Shown here: positions 7,437 to 12,137 of the stretch, piece after piece
How the letters are laid out: the number at the start of each line of letters is the position of its first letter
Numbering within the stretch: position 1 is the first letter of the stretch
Assembly: GCA_046727435.1 (NCBI GenBank)
Contig: JBKPCR010000186.1
Span: 1-12,137, forward strand
DNA length: 12,137 nt
Origin: CAVPRW01 sp046727435 [NCBI: bacterium]
GTDB lineage: Bacteria > Tectomicrobia > Entotheonellia > J063
Direction of reading: 5' to 3'
Notes under the pieces: model-generated
The model's database searches: none
Told to the model about the DNA's origin: nothing
The model's input: the letters and a program-made list of their open reading frames with translations, nothing else
Made by a program: the position numbers and the translations under genes

Positions 7437-8129
7437 ATGTGGCTTGACAGTTTCCGGGCTCTGAGCGAGGCCGAGCAACTCCTGGCGTCAGCCCTCCTGA
7501 AAGACCGTATTCCCCTATCAGCACATGGTATTCGCCTCCGCACCTCAATACTTGAACGCGCAAGTGGGGTTCTAGCAACGCGCCTTGCCACACAATTAGC
7601 TCCGGGAAAACGACGGAGACTTGTCTTCCTCCTCCCCAACTCCACTCAGAGTCTTGGACGCTTTCTGGCTGTCAGTCTTCTCGTGGCAGATTTTGTCCAT
7701 CGTGATGGTCGCCGTGTACCGTTCCATGAGAGAGGTCCACTGCTTCGCGGTGATCTTCTCCTCGTGACCCAACACATCCGCGAGTGCGTAGCGCTCCTCC
7801 GCGCAGTTTCCGTCCAGCACGGATCAGAAGCACTTCCACTAAGTTCGTTTTGGCCAATTGAGGTGCTCTCGCAGTGTACGCCATCGCCTGACGATCGACC
7901 ACGAGTGTTTGTCGCCAATCCAGGGTGGTACTCGACCCTAGGGGAACGAGCTGTCTTCGCCTCGGTGGTAATCGATGTCTCCCACCCACGAACCGCAGAT
8001 CACCTACATGGACTTCTGGCCCAGTCAACCATCGCCGCTGCACCGGTGCAAATCCTTGTAATTCCTCCATGGGAGGAAGACCGACTCCGCACGCTCCAGG
8101 AGTCTCACCGACTCACTACCCTGGCATAG
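7437..8129 (+). CDS. Unrecognised 230-residue protein upstream of a DUF1998/DrmB-like gene; possibly truncated
   Basis: The ATG at 7437 follows GGAG (7422-7425) and AAGGTG, a plausible ribosome-binding region. The protein is soluble, with alternating hydrophobic strands and helices resembling a Rossmann-like or helicase-like alpha/beta domain: RLVFLLPN (61-68), RGDLLLVTQHIRECVALLRAV (104-124), FWPIEVLS (138-145), PRVFVANPGW (155-164), ASVVIDVSHPRT (175-186) and VQILVIPPWEEDRL (204-217). There is no Walker A GKT and no DExx box; VIDVSHPRT stands where a motif II might be, so a catalytically dead helicase-like domain is an inference only. The chain ends soon after the last strand at TAG 8127-8129, while the next open frame (+1) starts at 8062, so this may be the N-terminal part of a longer, frameshifted protein. 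DrmE of class 2 DISARM is one candidate relative, untested. Confidence 0.6.
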   Translation: MWLDSFRALSEAEQLLASALLKDRIPLSAHGIRLRTSILERASGVLATRLATQLAPGKRRRLVFLLPNSTQSLGRFLAVSLLVADFVHRDGRRVPFHERGPLLRGDLLLVTQHIRECVALLRAVSVQHGSEALPLSSFWPIEVLSQCTPSPDDRPRVFVANPGWYSTLGERAVFASVVIDVSHPRTADHLHGLLAQSTIAAAPVQILVIPPWEEDRLRTLQESHRLTTLA

Positions 8130-8232
8130 GCATGGGATCCAGCCGCCGTCACTGCCATCTAACGCGTCCTGTCGATGTCCACAGCAACTGGCTACGCCCC
8201 CAGGAGAGGCGGCGATTGCTCAGGTACGTATC

Positions 8233-9258
8233 TTGCTCGGACCTGCAGCGCCGCGCACCCATGAACACCCGCCGCGTCAGCTCGTGGAGCATATTGCAGT
8301 TCTCGACACATTGTCGACGACCGGCATCGCAAGTGTGGCCGGCTGGTTGCGAGAGCGCAGCGACGAAGCGGGGGCAAGACGGGTAGAAGTTGCCGCACGT
8401 TTTGCGCACCATGCCCTCGGGATTGCGAATCTACGGGTGATCGACGACTTTCCTATTGCGCTCTTCGCCGTCGGCTACACTCGGATCACGCGCGATCCGA
8501 TGCGCAGCATCCTGTCGCCCTTTGAAACGCGCGATCCAGATGGAAGAACGCCGTTATACGTGGTGACTGCGGAAACCGCGGGGATCTACCTGCAACTCGA
8601 CCCAGCGCGTGTGGTAACTTGGCTTGTTGACAACGCGTGGCTCCAGGGTCCGGCCCCTCAGGCCGCAGATCAGGCATGGGCCTGGCTTTACCGACATGTG
8701 CCTGGCGCGACCCAGCACCGCTGGCAGCCGAATTACCACGCATCAGCAGCGTTCGCAATTCGTACGTTACTCCACACGATCAGCCACGTGCGCCTGCGCC
8801 ATGTCGAATGGAGTGGTTTTAGTCAGAACAGTGTTGGGGAATACCTCTTGCCAGGCGCCCTTGCGTGTGTCCTGTACGCCAACCGATATGCAGAGACGAA
8901 GATTGGCGGCCTCACAACCCTATTTGAGCAACGGCTAGGGATGTGGCTGGCAGATTCGGCCCAAAGTGGGCGCTGGTGCGTGTACGATCCATTTTGCACC
9001 GATGAGGGTGGAACGTGCGTAGGGTGCCTCCATCGCGAATACAATTGCCCCCAGTTCAACCGCGAACTGTCGCGAGCGGTCCTCTATGGGGGAGCAACGC
9101 CGCCAACCGAGGCCGACGGTGGCCTCGGTGCAGTACGAGGGGGGCGGCATAGCTGCCGGCTCGTTATCTTGCCGGAAGGAGCGCCGAGTTCCCCCCTGAA
9201 GGTAGATGCCTATGCCGGGTCGGTGGAGAGCTCGATGCGGTTGCCGCAGGGGTCATAG
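8233..9258 (+). CDS. DUF1998/DrmB-like protein, N-terminally truncated or frameshifted
   Basis: The product carries features of the DUF1998 (DrmB/MZB) fold. These are IANLRVIDDFPIALFAVGYTR (64-84), TPLYVVTAETAGIYLQLDP (106-124), LLHTISH (179-185) like the family LHTLSH, EYLLPGALACVLY (203-215), GGL (225-227), and a Cys cluster C249, C255, C262, C265 and C272 followed by NRELSRAVLYGG (276-287). In DrmB the equivalent part helps the helicase DrmA in DISARM anti-phage defence; the domain also ends Lhr/Hrq1-type and Druantia DruE helicases. DrmB proteins are usually about 600 residues, so the N-terminal part is missing. The frame is open from 8062 but has no ATG, GTG or TTG before the TTG used here at 8233. 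After residue 288 the tail is low-complexity and overlaps the convergent VOC gene by 49 nt, so the natural stop has probably been lost. Confidence 0.65.
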   Translation: MLGPAAPRTHEHPPRQLVEHIAVLDTLSTTGIASVAGWLRERSDEAGARRVEVAARFAHHALGIANLRVIDDFPIALFAVGYTRITRDPMRSILSPFETRDPDGRTPLYVVTAETAGIYLQLDPARVVTWLVDNAWLQGPAPQAADQAWAWLYRHVPGATQHRWQPNYHASAAFAIRTLLHTISHVRLRHVEWSGFSQNSVGEYLLPGALACVLYANRYAETKIGGLTTLFEQRLGMWLADSAQSGRWCVYDPFCTDEGGTCVGCLHREYNCPQFNRELSRAVLYGGATPPTEADGGLGAVRGGRHSCRLVILPEGAPSSPLKVDAYAGSVESSMRLPQGS

Positions 9259-9590
9259 ACATACACGGAGTATCCTGGCCCATTACCGTGCATCCGGATG
9301 TGCTCCACCTTGATGCCCTTCGCTTCCAACTCCTGCACCATGGCGTCCGGCTCCCGAGGGCCGTCGAACTCGAAGGTGTGATGGGGCACGCCCGGCCGGG
9401 GACCGTCCTGGGTGTCGAAGAGGCCCAAGCCGGTGCTGCCGAGCTTGAGCCGCACCACATTGGCTCCCGCCACCTGGTGTCGCGTGGTCTCCTCTGCACC
9501 CAGCCCGTCCCGGTAGAAGCGAACCATGGCCTCGAAGTCTTCGGCATTGATGTTCCACGAACGCAGCCCGGTCAGGTGATACGGCATCAT
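9210..9590 (-). CDS. VOC-superfamily protein (glyoxalase/bleomycin resistance/extradiol dioxygenase fold)
   Basis: A 126-residue single-module pair of beta-alpha-beta-beta-beta units, the usual size for small VOC proteins that act as dimers. Visible elements are the first strand LRSWNINAEDFEAMVRFY (9-26), VRLKLGSTGLGLFD (46-59), HHTFEFDG (70-77) and YSVYVYDPCGNRIEL (107-121) ending in E120. The His70/71 and Glu120 positions fit metal ligands, but the first-strand ligand (usually His in a GxxHV context) is replaced by Arg-Ser-Trp, so a metal-independent or atypical role is possible. Two start codons lie in tandem; AAGGAGG is 4 nt before the first and 7 nt before the second, favouring Met2. Substrate is unknown. 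The 3' end overlaps the convergent DUF1998-like ORF. Confidence 0.88.
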   Translation of the reverse strand: MMPYHLTGLRSWNINAEDFEAMVRFYRDGLGAEETTRHQVAGANVVRLKLGSTGLGLFDTQDGPRPGVPHHTFEFDGPREPDAMVQELEAKGIKVEHIRMHGNGPGYSVYVYDPCGNRIELSTDPA

Positions 9591-9810
9591 AGATCCTCCT
9601 TGCGTCGGGGTGCTACGCTGATGACGCGCGCTTGAGCCAGCCTGGCCTCATTGACACATCACCTGTTGTTTTGCCTTACTGCCAGTCTCCGGTTTCATCT
9701 ATGCCTACATCAAACCACATACGATCGGTCCAGAGAGATTCATCGAAACATTGGTCGGGCCGATGTCTCCGCCATGCACGTGTACCAATGGTCTGTGGTC
9801 CGATTGAGCT

Positions 9811-10782
9811 CTAATTCGGTACCCACGCCAAGGCATGGACTTCCCCAAAGTCCCGCGGCAATTTCCTCCACGCGGTACCCCCGTCGGCACTGACGAAGAC
9901 CTGTCCATTGACCGTAGAGGCCAGGAGAAAACTGGCGTCTGCCGGGTGGGCCGCGAGATTCCACACCGTCCCATTGGGCACCGTCGGTAGCGGAAGCGGC
10001 TCCCAGGTCCGGCCAGCATCCGTTGAACGATGGATGGCCCCTTGTCCGCCAAAGGCGCTTTCTCCATTCCCCATGAAGATTACCTGGGGGGCATCTGGCT
10101 TCACCACCGCTCCCCGACAGTAGGGGAGGGAGAGCTGTTTGCCAATCCCCAGGGGCTCCCAGGTCATACCATCGTCCGTCGTGGCGAAGACTTCGCGTGG
10201 CGTGATGACGCATACCTTCTTCTGAGGCCCAGCGCTGATGGCCAAGTTGTGAATGTCCGGATCTTTAACCCCGCTCGTAATTGTCTCCCAGGTATTGCCA
10301 CCATCCATACTGCGCCGGACGCCATCGACCTCGATGCCGGCCCAAACCTGCTGGTGGTCCAGCGGGTCAATCACAATCGCCGTCACTCGCGGGATCGTCA
10401 CATTCGGGCACTCCTCCGCCAGCGCCACGGGCAGCTTTTTCCAGGTGAGGCCTCCATCCTGGGAGCGAAATAGTGCCGATGGCCTAGTCCCGGCAAATAT
10501 GATGTTGGGGTCCATAGGATCGATTGCGAGCGCCCAAATCGGTAGCGTGTTCATCGGCGAGTCCAGTCGCTCCCAGCTAGCGCCTCGATCCTCACTCCGA
10601 TAGATGCCGCTTTCAGCGCCGGCATAGATGATCTGGGGCTCTCTAGGATGAACCGCTATGGCGCGCACGGCGCTCTCGGAATAGAGACCTTGTCGCACAC
10701 GGGTCCACGTCTCTCCGCTATCGCCAGACCGCCAGATGCCCTGTCCCAGGGTGCCTACACAGATGGTCACGTTTGTCGCCAT
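9811..10782 (-). CDS. Seven-repeat Asp-box (BNR/YCF48/sialidase-like) beta-propeller protein
   Basis: A 323-residue protein made almost entirely of repeats ending in the Asp-box S/T-x-D-x-G-x-T-W. Seven are visible: SGDSGETW (19-26), SEDRGASW (63-70), SQDGGLTW (107-114), SMDGGNTW (158-165), TTDDGMTW (201-208), STDAGRTW (253-260) and SADGGTAW (298-305), spaced 43-52 residues. That spacing predicts one repeat per blade of a seven-bladed propeller. Between boxes the pattern AxxPxxxxxxxAGTxxGxxxS recurs (for example IAVHPREPQIIYAG). Such domains occur in sialidases, photosystem II assembly factor YCF48 and VPS10/sortilin proteins. No sialidase catalytic residues (FRIP motif) and no signal peptide are seen, so a cytoplasmic binding or scaffold role is more likely than glycosidase activity. 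GGAGGGCGAG precedes the ATG at a normal distance. Confidence 0.88.
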   Translation of the reverse strand: MATNVTICVGTLGQGIWRSGDSGETWTRVRQGLYSESAVRAIAVHPREPQIIYAGAESGIYRSEDRGASWERLDSPMNTLPIWALAIDPMDPNIIFAGTRPSALFRSQDGGLTWKKLPVALAEECPNVTIPRVTAIVIDPLDHQQVWAGIEVDGVRRSMDGGNTWETITSGVKDPDIHNLAISAGPQKKVCVITPREVFATTDDGMTWEPLGIGKQLSLPYCRGAVVKPDAPQVIFMGNGESAFGGQGAIHRSTDAGRTWEPLPLPTVPNGTVWNLAAHPADASFLLASTVNGQVFVSADGGTAWRKLPRDFGEVHALAWVPN

Positions 10783-11128
10783 ATCTCGCCCTCCTGCACC
10801 AGATGGTTGGACCGTACTCGCTGATACCAGAGCTCACCCATACGAAGGCTCAAACTATGACCCATGGTAACACAATCGTAGCCCAAGTGTTCAAGATGAT
10901 CTCAGGAATCCAGCACATCCTTGGATGACCTGCATGGCATCGGACGCCTGAGCCGATTCCCCAAACGGTGGAGTCACCCCCTCATGATCCTCGAAGCCCA
11001 CTCCGTGACTTTAGCTAACCTAGATACCCGCCCACGAGGCTGCACAGTCCTTGCTTCTTGCCCTTGGACGTTGGTCGTTCATCCTGAGCTTACATACTTG
11101 GCTCTGACGCAGAGCAGCAGCACCAGAA
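10783..11128. other. Intergenic region between two minus-strand genes
   Basis: About 346 nt without a convincing gene. Open frames here lack family resemblance and good ribosome-binding sites. It must hold the promoter of the propeller gene, read leftwards; TTGAAC in the minus strand around 10891-10896 is a possible but weak -35 element without a clear -10 partner. No terminator hairpin with a T-run was found after the HpaB-like gene. Confidence 0.4.
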
Positions 11129-12137
11129 TTAAGATTTTTCAGCACCCTGCGGGGAACCGGCTGCAGAGCCCCGTTGCGACGGCATGCTCACCGGCCGTCG
11201 TGGCGCCAGGAACATCTGGCGCAGGCTGTCCATGTCGATCACAGGCATGTCTAGGTCGAGGGCTTTCAGCACGCCATTGGCCAACTCGTTGTAATCGCTA
11301 AACCAACGTCGCAGCCGATTGCGCCAGGTGGGTATGCCGCCGTTGGCATGCAGTTCAAACGCCGACTCGCGTCCATCAAGGCCGGATGAGATATGGTCCC
11401 AGGCCAGATTCAGGAGGGCCGAGCGCTGCAGTGCCGTATAGCCGCCCCCACCGAACGTTTCCTCCAGGCCCGCCGCCATCTCCGGAGCGGCGAGGTCCGT
11501 GTCAGCGGGGGCCATGACCAGCGATGAGCCTGGCAGCACGCGCAGAATCTCGGTGAGACGTTGCCGGGCCTTGAGCATGGCGATGCTGCCCGCGGCGATG
11601 TGGATTAACCCCGGATAAGCATGTCCGGCCTGGGTCACTTGTGGGTCCAGCTCGGCGGCGGTGAGGCAGCTGCGGACCGTCTGCACCTCGGCGATGAGGT
11701 CCACCAAGTAGTCAAGCGTCTGTTGGTGCTCCCGCAGACCCATGGCGTCTGTGCAGGCCAGCGCGAGGCCTAAGGTGAACTCCGCCTTCGACAGCCAGCA
11801 GTATAACTGATGCCAGAAGAGCCAAGACGTAATACCCTCGCCCCGATCGAGCTCGAGAGGGGTCGCGCCGCTTGCCTCAGGTGGAGGTTCCGTCAGAAAC
11901 ACCCGGTCCCAGGGGATGAAAGTGTCCTCCAACCACATCTGTGCGTCGAGCTCATCGAACCGGCTGCTCAAAGGTGCCAGGAAAGGGTTGTTATGACGCG
12001 CGGCGATCCGCCGGCATACTACAGTCACGCCGGGCGCAGACACCGCTACGACGAACGTCGCCCGCTGATTCCCACACGTCACCGCCCCACCGGCGCCGAT
12101 GTAGACATCCTCGGCGAATGGGACGCTGGTGTGCATG
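11129..12137 (-). CDS. HpaB/PvcC-family flavin-dependent monooxygenase (4-hydroxyphenylacetate 3-hydroxylase-like), 5' end outside window
   Basis: About 335 residues of the C-terminal two thirds of a group D flavin monooxygenase (acyl-CoA-dehydrogenase-like fold), which hydroxylates phenolic or related substrates with FADH2 from a separate reductase. Family-typical text includes RATFVVAVSAPGVTVVCRR, PLSSRFDELDAQMWLEDTFIPWDRVFL, the helical region with HQLYCWLSKAEFTLGLAL, EETFGGGGYTALQRSALLNLAWDHI and the C-terminal FSDYNELANGVLKALDL. HpaB proteins run to about 480-520 residues, so some 150 N-terminal residues lie beyond the right edge; the Met at the edge is internal. The chain ends at TAA (11131-11129) after a low-complexity Ser/Pro/Gly tail. 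No reductase partner (HpaC-like) is in the window. Specific substrate is unknown. Confidence 0.88.
   Translation of the reverse strand, partial: MHTSVPFAEDVYIGAGGAVTCGNQRATFVVAVSAPGVTVVCRRIAARHNNPFLAPLSSRFDELDAQMWLEDTFIPWDRVFLTEPPPEASGATPLELDRGEGITSWLFWHQLYCWLSKAEFTLGLALACTDAMGLREHQQTLDYLVDLIAEVQTVRSCLTAAELDPQVTQAGHAYPGLIHIAAGSIAMLKARQRLTEILRVLPGSSLVMAPADTDLAAPEMAAGLEETFGGGGYTALQRSALLNLAWDHISSGLDGRESAFELHANGGIPTWRNRLRRWFSDYNELANGVLKALDLDMPVIDMDSLRQMFLAPRRPVSMPSQRGSAAGSPQGAEKS

Noticed and set aside
7925-8386. Plus-strand frame spanning the gap between the 7437 and DUF1998-like frames
   Set aside because: Considered as a bridging gene, but the text shows no domain and overlaps better frames on both sides.
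9156-9175. CCGGC/GCCGG inverted repeat between the convergent DUF1998-like and VOC genes
   Set aside because: Only five base pairs, a ten-base loop and no T-run on either strand, so not called a terminator.
9651-9680. Perfect TTGACA on the plus strand at 9651-9656
   Set aside because: No acceptable -10 element at 16-19 nt and no plus-strand gene downstream.
9740-10213. Minus-strand open frame overlapping the propeller gene
   Set aside because: Shifted shadow frame of the Asp-box protein, with no own ribosome-binding site or family.
10921-11301. Plus-strand frame in the gap before the HpaB-like gene
   Set aside because: TTG start, no ribosome-binding site, antisense to HpaB coding in its last part, no recognisable family.

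Overview
The window looks like an accessory region of a moderately high-GC, uncultured-type bacterium. The gene content (a limonene-monooxygenase-like LLM flavoprotein, GMC and HpaB-type oxidoreductases, a PF04392 binding protein, many dead insertion sequences) recalls environmental genomes such as Candidatus Entotheonella/Tectomicrobia or proteobacterial relatives. That placement is a low-confidence inference; there is no rRNA or other phylogenetic marker.

Layout. (1) 1-2050: a plus-strand redox pair, an LLM-class flavin-dependent monooxygenase followed 33 nt later by a zinc-independent quinone-oxidoreductase-like gene that has lost about 100 residues in frame, including its nucleotide-binding glycine motif. 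(2) 2080-5275: an insertion-sequence graveyard holding remnants of five different transposases (IS66, IS6, an unassigned DDE type, IS110, IS3). In its middle lies a minus-strand ABC-type substrate-binding protein gene whose signal peptide is cut from the mature domain by one in-frame TGA. (3) 5276-7152: a leader region with a good sigma-70-like promoter, then an intact GMC oxidoreductase gene. (4) 7130-9258: a plus-strand block unrelated to metabolism: a small ORF, an unrecognised 230-aa protein, and a DUF1998/DrmB-like protein with an LHTISH motif and a Cys cluster. This is the most interesting part, probably a decayed or divergent DISARM-like defence module. (5) 9210-12137: minus-strand genes, a VOC-fold protein, a seven-Asp-box beta-propeller, and the 3' two thirds of an HpaB-family flavin monooxygenase that runs off the window.

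How the genes work together: the LLM monooxygenase, quinone-reductase relative, GMC dehydrogenase, VOC protein and HpaB-like hydroxylase are all of types used to oxidise small organic compounds (terpenoid, alcohol or aromatic). They lie in separate transcription units and no single pathway can be read from them. The IS debris, the excised reductase, the nonsense-interrupted binding protein and the truncated defence-like genes together point to a region that receives genes and lets them decay.
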